DNA of 64,000 bases from Thermatribacter velox (GCF_038396615.1 NZ_CP121689.1:1376001-1440000); one strand, 5' to 3'. Positions 17,453 to 26,161 are shown, counted from the first letter of the stretch. Numbers and translations: made by a program. The notes: a model not told the origin generated them from the letters alone.

Positions 17453-18578
17453 GCCATTTGACTCCCAGAAATTCTGCTATAGAATGTGCCACATCGCAAA
17501 AAGTATCTCTGACACCCAGGCTCCGACCTCGCTGATTGCTGGGAGAATAGACCAGAAGCAGGGCATATTCTCTGGAATGGTCGGTGCTTGGAGTTGTGGG
17601 GTCACAACCGTGATCGCTGGTAATGATCAAGAGATCTTCCTCTCTCATGGAAGCCAGGAAATCAGTTAAGGTGGCGTCCCAGTCTTGAAGCGCTTGCGCA
17701 AAACCTTGAGGGTTGTTGCGGTGCCCGTAAAGGGTGTCAAAGTCATTGAAATTGGCCCATATTAGGTCGCCCCGACCGCTTTTCTGAAGCTTTAAAAACA
17801 CTCGGAAGGTGTCTGCATTGTCAGCTGTCTTTATGGAGTCACTTAGACCCCGAAAGGCAAAAATTTCTCCAATCTTTCCCACACCGATTACCTCTTTGCC
17901 AGAAGCAACCAGGGCATCAAGCACCGTCTGGGAAGGAGGTGGAAGTGAGAAGTCTTTGCGACGAGGCGTACGTACGAACTTACCCGGTGAACCCACGAAA
18001 GGGCGGGCGATAACCCGGGCCACAGCGTGTTCTCCAGTCATTATTTCCCGAACCTTTCGACACATTTCATACAGCTGAGGAGGAGGAATAATCTCTTCAT
18101 GGGCTGCTATTTGCAACACGGAATCGGCAGAAGTGTAAACTATGGGATAGCCAGTGCGCAGGTGTTCAGCGCCCAACTCTTCAATTATGGCCGTGCCTGA
18201 AGCGGGCTTATTGCCGAGAATGGGCCTGCCAATGGCTTCTTCGATACGTTGCACAACCTCAGGAGGAAACCCCCGAGGATAAACGGGAAAAGGTTTATCC
18301 AGAATAATGCCTGCAATTTCCCAGTGACCGGTGAGGGTGTCCTTGCCCGCCGAGCGCTCGCGCATCTTTCCATAATATCCCTTGGGATTGGGAACCGGCG
18401 CTACCCCTTCTATGGAATCAATACAACCCAAGCCCAGTGCTTCCAGATTGGGCAGCCGCAATCCTCCTACTGCTTGGGAGGTGTTGCGCAGGGTGTGACT
18501 ACCCTGATCGCCGTACTGACTCGCATCCGGCAACTCTCCCACCCCCACCCCATCCAGGAGCGCTATAAAAATTCTCAT
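17412..18578 (-). CDS. deoB: Phosphopentomutase
   Basis: Interconverts ribose-1-phosphate (or deoxyribose-1-phosphate) and the 5-phosphate. The 388-residue alkaline-phosphatase-fold enzyme has RIFIALLDGVGVGELPDA with the metal-binding Asp, KDTLTGHWE with the phosphorylated Thr, NFNDFDTLYGHRN, and the metal motifs TSDHGCDPTTPSTDHSREY. I use ATG 18578, which overlaps the Nudix stop as ATGA and has GGGAG upstream; the frame extends eight codons further without support. It is coupled to pnp downstream, consistent with joint nucleoside catabolism. Confidence 0.95.
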   Translation of the reverse strand: MRIFIALLDGVGVGELPDASQYGDQGSHTLRNTSQAVGGLRLPNLEALGLGCIDSIEGVAPVPNPKGYYGKMRERSAGKDTLTGHWEIAGIILDKPFPVYPRGFPPEVVQRIEEAIGRPILGNKPASGTAIIEELGAEHLRTGYPIVYTSADSVLQIAAHEEIIPPPQLYEMCRKVREIMTGEHAVARVIARPFVGSPGKFVRTPRRKDFSLPPPSQTVLDALVASGKEVIGVGKIGEIFAFRGLSDSIKTADNADTFRVFLKLQKSGRGDLIWANFNDFDTLYGHRNNPQGFAQALQDWDATLTDFLASMREEDLLIITSDHGCDPTTPSTDHSREYALLLVYSPSNQRGRSLGVRDTFCDVAHSIAEFLGVKWHGPGTSFASEILS

Positions 18579-19135
18579 TGTTTCTCTCCCAGCCAGTGCC
18601 ATATGGCTACCATGGTTTTGGCATCCTTTATTTCGCCACTCTGGAGCATCTGACGGGCTTGCTTGGTGTCCACCTCCCAGCAGTAGATAAGCTCATCCGT
18701 GTCTCCCTGGCGGGGTTCGGAAACGGGTTTTGCATTACGAGCTCTAAAAAAGTGAATTACTTCACTGCTGTAGCCGGGAGCAAGGACTACTTGAAAAAGA
18801 TATTCCCAGTCCTGGGAAACATACCCCGTTTCCTCCTCAAGCTCTCGCTGGGCGCACAGGAGGGGCGACTCGTTTTTTTCCAGTGTACCGGCTGGAATTT
18901 CCCACAGCCATTCACCAACTGGAGCCCTAAACTGCTTGATGAGGAGCATTTTCGAAGAGGTGGTAGTCGCTACAATGCTGACTGCTCCCGGGTGCTGAAT
19001 GAAAATCCGCTTCATATTCCCCTGGTAAGTGTTGCGAACCACCTTGAAAATACAGGCATCCAGGATCAGTTCGCTGTGCTCAAGTTTTGGAGTTTCCAAA
19101 GACAATTCTTGATTTTCCTCAAAGCGATAAAACAC
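18575..19135 (-). CDS. Nudix hydrolase, ADP-ribose pyrophosphatase type
   Basis: Probably cleaves ADP-ribose or a related nucleoside diphosphate sugar to AMP and a sugar phosphate. The 186-residue product contains a complete Nudix box at 83-105 (G-x5-E-x7-REL-x-EE-x-G-Y), preceded by WLWEIPAGTLEK and followed by the APGYSSE and FRAR motifs found in NudF-type enzymes. The start is GTG 19135 with GGAGG 7 bases upstream. It lies just before deoB and pnp, and its ribose-5-phosphate product would feed the same pool. Exact substrate is unknown. Confidence 0.88.
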   Translation of the reverse strand: MFYRFEENQELSLETPKLEHSELILDACIFKVVRNTYQGNMKRIFIQHPGAVSIVATTTSSKMLLIKQFRAPVGEWLWEIPAGTLEKNESPLLCAQRELEEETGYVSQDWEYLFQVVLAPGYSSEVIHFFRARNAKPVSEPRQGDTDELIYCWEVDTKQARQMLQSGEIKDAKTMVAIWHWLGEKQ

Positions 19136-19137
19136 CG

Positions 19138-19800
19138 CTATACCTCCTCTTCCGGGCTAACCCATACGTGTTTGACCACTATTTCTGGATGTTGACTGAG
19201 TTCTTCCACAAGCGGACCCGGGTCGCGAACGGCAACGCGCATGACCACGTAGCGGAATTGAGGATGTTCCTCATCATAAAAAGTAGCCAGGCTCAGTATG
19301 TTAACATCGTGTTTTTTCACGATACCCGTTACTTCGTGCAGGATGCCTGGTTTTTGAGGAAGTTCCAGAGTAATTCTGCTTCCACCCTCTTCAACGCCCA
19401 ACGTTTCCACAAGAGCCTCAAAGATATCTGATTCCGTGATAATACCCACCACCTTTGAATCTTCAACTACAGGTACACCACCGATTTCATTTTGCTTCAT
19501 AATCAGCGCCACTTCCTCAAGGGGGGTATCAGGAGAAACGGTAATAACCATTTTTTTCATAATTTCAGCCACGGTCATCTTGCTCAGAAGATAAGTCAGT
19601 TCAAAACGACTCAAGGTAGTAACTTTGGAAGGTGTTGCCTCAAGGAGGTCATTATAGGTTACAATACCTACCAGCTTCTGATTATCAACCACTGGCAACC
19701 TACGTATTTTTTTATCCTTCATGATTTTCTGGGCTTCCAGAATAGGAGTATGACTGTTAATGGTGATGACTTCCCGGGTCATCCGGTCTCTAACCAACAT
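19138..19800 (-). CDS. CBS-pair plus ACT domain regulatory protein
   Basis: The 220-residue cytosolic protein has two CBS repeats (about 1-60 and 80-135), each with an xPVVD/E-x-x-K-(L/V)-VGI(V/I)T pattern that binds adenine nucleotides, followed by a C-terminal ACT domain (about 145-210) starting TLELPQKPGILHEVTGIVKKH. This AcuB-like layout is usually a ligand-sensing regulator without catalytic activity. It starts at ATG 19800, overlapping korC by 11 bases, so it may be co-expressed with the 2-oxoacid oxidoreductase and sense energy or amino-acid state. No enzyme partner can be assigned from sequence alone. Confidence 0.85.
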   Translation of the reverse strand: MLVRDRMTREVITINSHTPILEAQKIMKDKKIRRLPVVDNQKLVGIVTYNDLLEATPSKVTTLSRFELTYLLSKMTVAEIMKKMVITVSPDTPLEEVALIMKQNEIGGVPVVEDSKVVGIITESDIFEALVETLGVEEGGSRITLELPQKPGILHEVTGIVKKHDVNILSLATFYDEEHPQFRYVVMRVAVRDPGPLVEELSQHPEIVVKHVWVSPEEEV

Positions 19801-20347
19801 GTATCTCGCCCCCCTTGATGACAAAATCTCGGCCTACCCGAAGAGCTACCAGGTTGGCCTCCAATAGGTCTTCTTTCCCCTGCAAAATGTTTTGCAGCGC
19901 TTTTTCAGCGCTTGCAAACTTTACCAGCTCTCTTTTGGCTAACAATCCCCCAAGCATCACCATATTGATCACCCGAGGATTGCCCACCATTTTTGCCAGC
20001 TCGTTTGCAGGTATCTCTAAAACTTCCACCGCGCTGGATTGATAACTCGTGGAGACCAGAGAAGAGTTAACCAGCAAAAGCCCTCCCTTGCGCACCGAAC
20101 TGGCGAACCTTCTCAAGGACGGTTCATTCATGACCACACAAATATCAGGATGAGCGGTAACCGTGGCTCCAATTTCTTCTTCAGAAATTATCACCGTACA
20201 GTTGGCTGTTCCCCCTCGCATCTCAGGTCCATAGGATGGGAACCAGGTGACTTCGTATCCCTCAATCATTCCTGCTTCAGCAAGGACTCGTCCCAAAAAG
20301 AGAATTCCCTGTCCTCCAAACCCAGCGATAACCACTTCAGCATGCAT
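19790..20347 (-). CDS. korC: 2-oxoacid:ferredoxin oxidoreductase, gamma subunit
   Basis: Smallest catalytic-core subunit of a ferredoxin-dependent 2-oxoacid oxidoreductase. The 185-residue product starts AEVVIAGFGGQGILFLGRVLAEA and contains WFPSYGPEMRGGTANC and VVMNEPSL, diagnostic of the gamma family. I start at ATG 20347 inside the korB end (11-base overlap); the frame opens 16 codons earlier. It is the last gene of the korDABC set and overlaps the CBS-ACT gene. Confidence 0.93.
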   Translation of the reverse strand: MHAEVVIAGFGGQGILFLGRVLAEAGMIEGYEVTWFPSYGPEMRGGTANCTVIISEEEIGATVTAHPDICVVMNEPSLRRFASSVRKGGLLLVNSSLVSTSYQSSAVEVLEIPANELAKMVGNPRVINMVMLGGLLAKRELVKFASAEKALQNILQGKEDLLEANLVALRVGRDFVIKGGEIHVG

Positions 20348-21092
20348 TGAACACGTCCTCCCTAACCTTGATTTCACCAATTTCGAAATAGGCAAGCATT
20401 TCCTTTTCCAGCCATTCCACTGCTTCCACAGGATTCATACCCCAGTTGGTAGGACAGGGAGAAAGAAATTCCACCATAGAAAAACCTTTTCCTTCTATCT
20501 GGGTAAGAAACGCTTTGCGTACCATTTCCTTAGCCTTGCGAATAAAACGGGGATTGGTGAGAGCGGCTCTTGCTATGTAGGCACTACCCTCACAGGTAGC
20601 CAGCACTTCGCTAAGACGCATGGGAAAACCGTGCATTCTGGCATCTCTGCCTTCTGGAGACGTTTTGGTCTTCTGGCCCAGGAGGGTGGTGGGCGCCATT
20701 TGCCCTCCTGTCATACCAAAAACAGCGTTATTGACAAAAAAAGAAGTTATCAGTTCTCCCCGGTTGGCTGCGTGGACAATTTCTGCAGTTCCTATGGCTG
20801 CAATGTCACCATCTCCCTGATAAGAAAAAACCACTCGGTCTGGAAGCGAACGCTTGATACCAGTGGCTACCGCAGGAGCTCTGCCGTGAGCACCCATTAC
20901 AAAATCTATATCCAGGAACTCGTAGATATATACTGAACAACCCACCGGTCCAACCCCAATGGTTTTATCAGCAATGTTGAGCTCATCTATCACTTCGGCT
21001 ATAATCCTTTGGGCCAGACCGTGGTGGCAGCCTGGGCAGTACGTGAAAGGTTTCTTTATCAAAGTGCGGGGTCTTTCAAATATTGCTTTCAT
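20337..21092 (-). CDS. korB: 2-oxoacid:ferredoxin oxidoreductase, beta subunit (TPP-binding)
   Basis: Carries the thiamine diphosphate. In the 251-residue product the TPP-Mg motif is GDGDIAAIG at 93-101, followed by NNAVFGMTGGQMAPTT. An N-terminal CPGC (19-22), VGPVGCSVY and GAHGRAPA are typical of KorB/VorB. The beta subunit has no four-Cys 4Fe-4S motif of the PorB type, so electrons likely leave via the separate ferredoxin subunit. The substrate could be 2-oxoglutarate or branched-chain 2-oxoacids; the sequence alone does not settle which. Confidence 0.93.
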   Translation of the reverse strand: MKAIFERPRTLIKKPFTYCPGCHHGLAQRIIAEVIDELNIADKTIGVGPVGCSVYIYEFLDIDFVMGAHGRAPAVATGIKRSLPDRVVFSYQGDGDIAAIGTAEIVHAANRGELITSFFVNNAVFGMTGGQMAPTTLLGQKTKTSPEGRDARMHGFPMRLSEVLATCEGSAYIARAALTNPRFIRKAKEMVRKAFLTQIEGKGFSMVEFLSPCPTNWGMNPVEAVEWLEKEMLAYFEIGEIKVREDVFNAC

Positions 21093-21098
21093 GGATTA

Positions 21099-22151
21099 TC
21101 ACCCCTTTCTCAGTGCAAAGACCCGTTCCAGTATCTCATCAACGGTGGGAATCATCCCTCCTGTTCTCCCATAAAAATGCACCTGAGCTTTGCCGGATAC
21201 AGCCAGCAGCACATCTTCAAGCATTTGCCCCAGGTTCATTTCCACAACCAACACCTGGCCTGCCTTTTGTGCCCACTCGCTGACGGCCTGCTTAGGGAAA
21301 GGATAGAGAGTGATGGGGCGCAAAAGACCAAGGTGCAAACCAACTCTTTCCCCTTCTCTCACCACGCTCTTTAAAATTCTACCCACGGTTCCAAAACCCA
21401 CGAGAAGCATTTCCGGAGTCGGAGAACCAAAATACTCAAAGCGAACCTCGTCCTGTTCAATGCGCAGGTATTTTTCCTGCAATTTCAGATTAAGCTTTTC
21501 CAGCTCTCGGGGGTCCAGAGCAAAACAGAGAATGTACTTTCGTTCCCCTCTCCCCTTCCCCTTGATTGCCCAATCTTTATCCGGCAGAGGGGGTAGCGAA
21601 GGTTCCTGGAACACTACTGGCTCCATCATCTGGCCCAGCATGCCATCACCCAGTATTTCGACTGGATTACGATACCTGTCAGCAAGGTAAAAAGCGAGAT
21701 AGGTCAGGTCCACGAGTTCTTGCACCGAAGAGGGAGCAAGGGTAAGCACCCGATAATCTCCATGTCCTCCCCCACGGGTGGCTTGGAAATAGTCGCTCTG
21801 GGCAGGTTGAATATTGCCCAAGCCCGGTCCTCCTCGAACCATGTTTACCACCACACAGGGCAGCTCTGCTGAAGCAAGGTAAGAAAGTCCTTCCTGTTTC
21901 AAGCTCAGACCTGGCCCTGAAGAAGAAGTCAGCACCCGCATGCCTGTGGCTGCTGCACCGTAGACCATGTTTATGGCTGCCACCTCGCTCTCTGCCTGGA
22001 GAAAAACACCTCCCACTTCAGGAAGACGTTTGGAAAGGTATTCGCTGATTTCTGTCTGGGGAGTGATGGGGTAGCCAAAGTAAACGCGGCAGCCAGCTCG
22101 AACTGCGGCTTCAGCAACCGCTTCGTTGCCTTTCATCAAAATTCTTTCCAC
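21099..22151 (-). CDS. korA: 2-oxoacid:ferredoxin oxidoreductase, alpha subunit
   Basis: Transketolase pyrimidine-binding-type subunit. The 350-residue product has KGNEAVAEAAVRAGCR, FGYPITPQTEISEYL, LQAESEVAAINMVYGAAA, TSSSGPGLSLKQEGLSYLA and VNMVRGGPGLGNIQPAQSDY, the classic KorA/VorA motifs. It is not fused to a gamma domain. The open frame begins at GTG 22160, but the GTG at 22151 has AAGGAG 8 bases ahead and is preferred. It lies between the ferredoxin subunit and korB with 5-6 base gaps, forming one operon. Confidence 0.93.
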   Translation of the reverse strand: MERILMKGNEAVAEAAVRAGCRVYFGYPITPQTEISEYLSKRLPEVGGVFLQAESEVAAINMVYGAAATGMRVLTSSSGPGLSLKQEGLSYLASAELPCVVVNMVRGGPGLGNIQPAQSDYFQATRGGGHGDYRVLTLAPSSVQELVDLTYLAFYLADRYRNPVEILGDGMLGQMMEPVVFQEPSLPPLPDKDWAIKGKGRGERKYILCFALDPRELEKLNLKLQEKYLRIEQDEVRFEYFGSPTPEMLLVGFGTVGRILKSVVREGERVGLHLGLLRPITLYPFPKQAVSEWAQKAGQVLVVEMNLGQMLEDVLLAVSGKAQVHFYGRTGGMIPTVDEILERVFALRKG

Positions 22152-22156
22152 CGTAC

Positions 22157-22390
22157 TCACTCCTTATAAACGGCAATCGCCACTTCAGGGCAAACTTCGG
22201 CACAGAAACCGCAACCAATGCACTTTTCCTGTGCACAAACTTTAGCTGGAAAGTATCCTCGGGAATTAAAGTCTTCAGAAATACCCAGCACGTTGCGGGG
22301 GCATACCCGCACGCACAGACCGCACCCCTTGCAGAATTCGAAATCAATTATCACCTGATTGGTGTTTTTGGAAACCACCATTGGCCTCAT
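22157..22390 (-). CDS. korD: 2-oxoacid:ferredoxin oxidoreductase, ferredoxin-like delta subunit
   Basis: Small electron-carrying subunit. Of 77 residues, eight are cysteines in two CxxCxxCxxxCP sets, at 20/23/26/30 and 57/60/63/67, predicting two 4Fe-4S clusters. It precedes korA in the usual korDABC order. The start is either ATG 22390 (GGGAGG only 2 bases ahead) or ATG 22381 (GAGG 3 bases ahead). Both overlap the end of the upstream P-loop gene, by 47 or 38 bases, an unusually deep overlap. Confidence 0.92.
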   Translation of the reverse strand: MRPMVVSKNTNQVIIDFEFCKGCGLCVRVCPRNVLGISEDFNSRGYFPAKVCAQEKCIGCGFCAEVCPEVAIAVYKE

Positions 22391-23114
22391 CGCCTCCCAC
22401 GTTCCAGGCTAAGTTAAGATAACGACGTATACCCAAAACTGCACAGTCCAAAGAGTCCAGAAAAGAAAAAGGCAACCCCAGCTCTTCCCAAACTGCCACA
22501 AACCAGATTGGTAAAGCAAGCTTTTGAGAAAGCAGAGTCGCTTTTTCAAAGGCTTGCTTTACCAGTGTTTCATCGGTGTGGTGGCCGAGATGATCGTTTA
22601 AAATCAGCGAATGGAAGCGAATTCCCACTCGCTTCTCTGTCTGGTACACAAAAGAGGAGTAGCTTTCCACTGACTCAAAAAAAGGGCGATGAAAATTGAC
22701 CACCAAGCTGCAGTAGACTCGCTTTTTTTGCCAAAATGGAGCCAGACTTCTGAAAATACGCAGGCCGCGCTCATCGCCACCCAGGTCAATTATGAGTGGA
22801 CTTTCCAGTGAAGCATCACTGAACAGCTTCAGAACATCTTTCTCCCAGACTGGATACTCTGAAAAGCGAGCAACCGAGAAGCTCTGGCGGAGGGGAACTT
22901 CGAGACGATAGCGCCCACTGCGCAGAGTAAAGTCGCTCTTCACAAAATCAAGATCCAGAAGCTCACATCCTCGAACCAGAGTCTTTCGTAAATAGGTAGC
23001 CAGGTTAAGGGTCAGCTCTGTTTTTCCAGTGCCACTTGGTCCACCAAGGACTATAATTTCGCTATCCTGCCAGCTTTCGGTGAAAAAACCACCTGCTTTA
23101 AGTATCCGCACCAC
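22344..23114 (-). CDS. P-loop ATPase of unknown role, upstream of korDABC
   Basis: I do not recognise this family. The 256-residue protein has a Walker A GGPSGTGKTE at about 24-33, LLDLDFVKSDFTLRS after the first helix, and a Walker-B-like LIIDLGGDERGL near residue 115. The LDxD and DxGGD pattern is reminiscent of MinD/ArsA (SIMIBI) ATPases, but the deviant-Lys KGGxGK is absent. No membrane segment or Cys cluster is visible. GTG 23114 (GGAGAG 5 bases upstream) is the likely start, overlapping recN by 17 bases; a longer frame to 23177 would overlap recN by 80. Its C-terminus overlaps korD deeply, suggesting coupling to the oxidoreductase. A role in its assembly or regulation is only a guess. 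Confidence 0.6.
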   Translation of the reverse strand: MVRILKAGGFFTESWQDSEIIVLGGPSGTGKTELTLNLATYLRKTLVRGCELLDLDFVKSDFTLRSGRYRLEVPLRQSFSVARFSEYPVWEKDVLKLFSDASLESPLIIDLGGDERGLRIFRSLAPFWQKKRVYCSLVVNFHRPFFESVESYSSFVYQTEKRVGIRFHSLILNDHLGHHTDETLVKQAFEKATLLSQKLALPIWFVAVWEELGLPFSFLDSLDCAVLGIRRYLNLAWNVGGDEANGGFQKHQSGDN

Positions 23115-24789
23115 TGACTCTCTCCAGTAAGGTTCGTGCGTACTCCACCCCAAAGTGGTCTCCTTCTTCTGCTCCAAGCATCCGGGCCAGCTCCTCGATA
23201 CGTTCCTCAGGCTTTTGAAGGGGTTGTACTTCGACTTCGACCCTTTCCTCGGCGAAACGCTTTCTCACCCTGAGGTGGTGATTGGCAAAACAGGCTATCT
23301 GGGGCAGATGGGTTACACATATCACCTGATGATTTTCAGCCAGCTTTTTCAGCCGCTCACCGACCCAAAAAGCGGTCTTGCCTCCCACTCCCTGGTCTAT
23401 CTCATCAAAAATCAGAACCGGTAGACTTTCCAGGCCAGAGATCAGAGACTTAATAGCCAACACGATGCGAGAAATTTCTCCTCCCGAAGCGACTTCAAGC
23501 ACTTTACCCATTTTTTGACCCGGGTTGACGGAGATGAGAAACTCAACCACATCGGTCCCTTCCTCAGTAAAAGCTCGTTCCCTGCCAAAATCCACTTTGA
23601 AGCGTGCCTTTTCAAGTCCCAGTTGAGCAAGCTCTTTTTCAATTAGTTCGCTAAAGCTCTGCGCCGCTTTCTTTCTTGCCAACGAGAGCTTTTCGGAAAG
23701 CTTACCCAGTTCTTCTTCCAGAAGCACTTTTTGTTCTTGCAAACTTTCCACCAGCGAACGGGTGTTTTCAAGCTCCACCAGCTTTCTTCTGCTTTCTTTC
23801 TGGAAAGTGACGAAACTCGCTGTGGTTAAGCAACGATATTTTCTTTTCAGGCGCTCAAGGAGCGCTATTTTCTCCTCAAGTTCTCTAATCTCCTCTTCGG
23901 AAAAACAGAAACTCTCCCTGAGTTTGCCCAGGAGATAGGAAACCTCCTGTAAACCTGCATAAACTCCATTCATGTTCTGAATGGCAAGTTCAAGCTCCTC
24001 AAGTCTTGCGTTTTCCTGAGGCAAAGAGCGTAAATCTTCTTCGAGCTGGCTCAGCCTTTTCAAAATACCCTCCTCAAAATCATCACCTTCGATTTCGCGC
24101 AATGCCTTTCCCAAAACCTCCAGAAAACGCTGTGCATGGGCCATACGGTTGAAATCACTCTCCAGCTGAAATACCTCCTCTTCCGCAAGGCCCAGCGAAT
24201 CTAGCTCTTCAACAACTCGTTGCAGCTCGGAAAGTTTTTCCTCCACGTCTTTCCCCAAGGTATTCAGCTTATCAGCAACTGCTTTCCACTCTCTGAATAA
24301 TTTGCGATATTCCTCTTTCCAAGATAAAGCTTCCCCCCCAAGCAGCGCGTCCACAATACGAAGTTTATTGCGTGGCTCAAAAAAACTCACCTGTTCGCCC
24401 TGTCCATAAATATCAAACAGCTTGGTGCTTAGCTTTTTGAGAAAAGCCAGAGGGACTAACCGGCCGTTGACCCTGCATTTGCTCTTACCCTGAGGAGAAA
24501 TTTCCCGGGAAAGCACCACCTCATCGCCGTGCAACAGGTCGTTTTCTCGAAGTAGCTCTTGAACTTCCGGGTTGTTCTCGATACCAAAAAGAGCTTCCAC
24601 CAGCGCACAGGGAGCTTGTGCTCTGACCAGGTCTTCTCGGGCTCTCACTCCAGAAAGCAGAGCCAGTGCGTCGACAACCAGAGATTTACCAGTACCGGTC
24701 TCACCCGTCAGGACATTGAGGCCTTTATCAAAAGCAATATTCTGATATTCCACAATAACCAGATTCTTAACTACCAGTTCCTTTAGCAT
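23098..24789 (-). CDS. recN: DNA repair protein RecN
   Basis: SMC-like ATPase for double-strand break repair. The 563-residue protein has Walker A GETGTGKS at 29-36, two long coiled-coil arms (about 150-370) rich in Leu, Glu and Lys, the ABC signature SGGEISRIVLAIKSL and Walker B LIFDEIDQGVGG. The start ATG overlaps the end of nadK by 7 bases. The tlyA-nadK-recN order matches Firmicutes, though argR, which often separates nadK and recN there, is missing. Confidence 0.96.
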   Translation of the reverse strand: MLKELVVKNLVIVEYQNIAFDKGLNVLTGETGTGKSLVVDALALLSGVRAREDLVRAQAPCALVEALFGIENNPEVQELLRENDLLHGDEVVLSREISPQGKSKCRVNGRLVPLAFLKKLSTKLFDIYGQGEQVSFFEPRNKLRIVDALLGGEALSWKEEYRKLFREWKAVADKLNTLGKDVEEKLSELQRVVEELDSLGLAEEEVFQLESDFNRMAHAQRFLEVLGKALREIEGDDFEEGILKRLSQLEEDLRSLPQENARLEELELAIQNMNGVYAGLQEVSYLLGKLRESFCFSEEEIRELEEKIALLERLKRKYRCLTTASFVTFQKESRRKLVELENTRSLVESLQEQKVLLEEELGKLSEKLSLARKKAAQSFSELIEKELAQLGLEKARFKVDFGRERAFTEEGTDVVEFLISVNPGQKMGKVLEVASGGEISRIVLAIKSLISGLESLPVLIFDEIDQGVGGKTAFWVGERLKKLAENHQVICVTHLPQIACFANHHLRVRKRFAEERVEVEVQPLQKPEERIEELARMLGAEEGDHFGVEYARTLLERVSGADT

Positions 24790-25655
24790 TCTCCATCAAC
24801 CCGCTTGCGGATATCCATACCCCAAGAAAGCTTTCTACGCAACAGGGAATAAAAGGGCTGCTCGTCAAAGGGATGCAGAACCAACAACTCAACGTTGGAC
24901 TTTTTGACCACGATAAACTCTCCTTGGTGCAGGGCGTACCCTCTCTGACCGTCAAGGGTTACCATAGTGCCTTCCTTTTCAGACTCCAGAACCACCTTAA
25001 CAGTTGAGCTGGGAGCAGTTACCACCGACCGGGCATAAAGGGTATGGGCACAGATGGGGGTGATGATCAAAAGCTCGAGTTCCGGATACACCACTGGTCC
25101 CCCCGCTGAAAGCGAATAGGCGCTGGACCCAGTGGGAGTGGCCACAATCAAGCCATCAGCGGGAAAAGAAGCCAAAAAATCAGAGTCAACGTACGTGGAA
25201 AGCCTGATCATCTGAGCAAAAGCACCTCTGTAGATAACCACATCGTTAAGGGCAATGTCCTGCTGCACCTTGCCTCCTCGATAATGGACGAAGCAATCAA
25301 GCATCATCCTTTTGCTTTGACGGAAACGACCCTCCAGGACGGCCAGGGCCGCATCAAGCATGTTATCAACACTCACTGAAGCAAGAAAACCCAATCCTCC
25401 CATATCTATTCCCAGCAGGGGAACCCCAGAAGGTGCATACCAACGGGCAGCATTCAGAAAAGTACCGTCTCCTCCCAGAACGAAGACCAACGCGGGTTTT
25501 CCGACCAGATTAGTTGCAGAATCCAGAATCAAAGCTCTGTGGCCTCTACTTGCCAAGAAACTCTGCAACTTTTGTGCTTCTTTTAAAACTTCGGGGCTCT
25601 CTTTTTTGACAAAAATATGAATTTCATCTGTTCCGTTCAAGTTCCACCCACCCAT
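24783..25655 (-). CDS. nadK: NAD kinase
   Basis: Phosphorylates NAD to NADP. The about 290-residue protein has the GGDGT motif (VFVLGGDGTFLNAAR), GLGFLASV, NDVVIYRG with the NE/D motif, and ADGLIVATPTGSSAYSLSAGGP, all conserved in the family. The frame opens 19 codons upstream. I chose ATG 25655, overlapping the previous gene by 19 bases; a TTG five codons later, behind GGGTGG, is equally possible. It sits between the membrane PD-(D/E)XK-like gene and recN. Confidence 0.94.
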   Translation of the reverse strand: MGGWNLNGTDEIHIFVKKESPEVLKEAQKLQSFLASRGHRALILDSATNLVGKPALVFVLGGDGTFLNAARWYAPSGVPLLGIDMGGLGFLASVSVDNMLDAALAVLEGRFRQSKRMMLDCFVHYRGGKVQQDIALNDVVIYRGAFAQMIRLSTYVDSDFLASFPADGLIVATPTGSSAYSLSAGGPVVYPELELLIITPICAHTLYARSVVTAPSSTVKVVLESEKEGTMVTLDGQRGYALHQGEFIVVKKSNVELLVLHPFDEQPFYSLLRRKLSWGMDIRKRVDGEC

Positions 25656-26161
25656 TTTCCAAGCAGTACTCCCAGAAAGACACCCAGAATCAGCACCCAG
25701 AGACCTTTCCAACGGTTGCTCCTCAAAGCCAGTTCCGGAAAAAATACCTGGTGTATTTCCCTTTGCTCTCCATCCACCAGAATTACCCCATAAGGACGGT
25801 AGGCGACAAAGTACTCAAGGAGCTGCCTCCTTATTGAAGGTCGAAAAAGAAAGGCCGTTTCCTTGCCACTTTTAACTTCGCCAACATAAAGTCGCTTTCC
25901 TTTTTTAAGCAAGAAATCAGGGCGAATTTCAAATCCCACCACTTTTCCATCTACCATTATATTCACTCTCCGCAAGGGTTGTCGAGCCAGAATCCTGAAG
26001 CCTGCTTCTTCAAGAAGGGAAACCGCTTCATCCTCTGCCGCTTTAGCTCTACGCCAGGCTTTTCGCTGGAGGTGAGAGCGCCTCCAGCGCAAAAACCAGA
26101 CAGTCAAGCAAACCCCTCCCAGCAAAGCTGTCAGGAGCAAGAGCAGGTAAAGCCAGCTCAT
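25637..26161 (-). CDS. Membrane-anchored PD-(D/E)XK nuclease-like protein
   Basis: I do not recognise a named family. The 174-residue protein has a hydrophobic N-terminal segment (about 3-24) followed by an Arg/Lys-rich stretch, a soluble domain (45-145), and a second hydrophobic segment (about 151-169). The soluble domain reads like a restriction-endonuclease fold: E46 in AEDEAVSLLEEAGF, D82 in EIRPDFLL, E95-x-K97 in YVGEVKSGK and a following RRQLLEY helix. D82/E95/K97 fits the catalytic triad spacing and resembles YraN-like proteins. It overlaps tlyA (ATGA) and nadK. Topology would put the nuclease-like domain in the cytosol with both ends in the membrane. Function unknown. Confidence 0.65.
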   Translation of the reverse strand: MSWLYLLLLLTALLGGVCLTVWFLRWRRSHLQRKAWRRAKAAEDEAVSLLEEAGFRILARQPLRRVNIMVDGKVVGFEIRPDFLLKKGKRLYVGEVKSGKETAFLFRPSIRRQLLEYFVAYRPYGVILVDGEQREIHQVFFPELALRSNRWKGLWVLILGVFLGVLLGKWVGGT

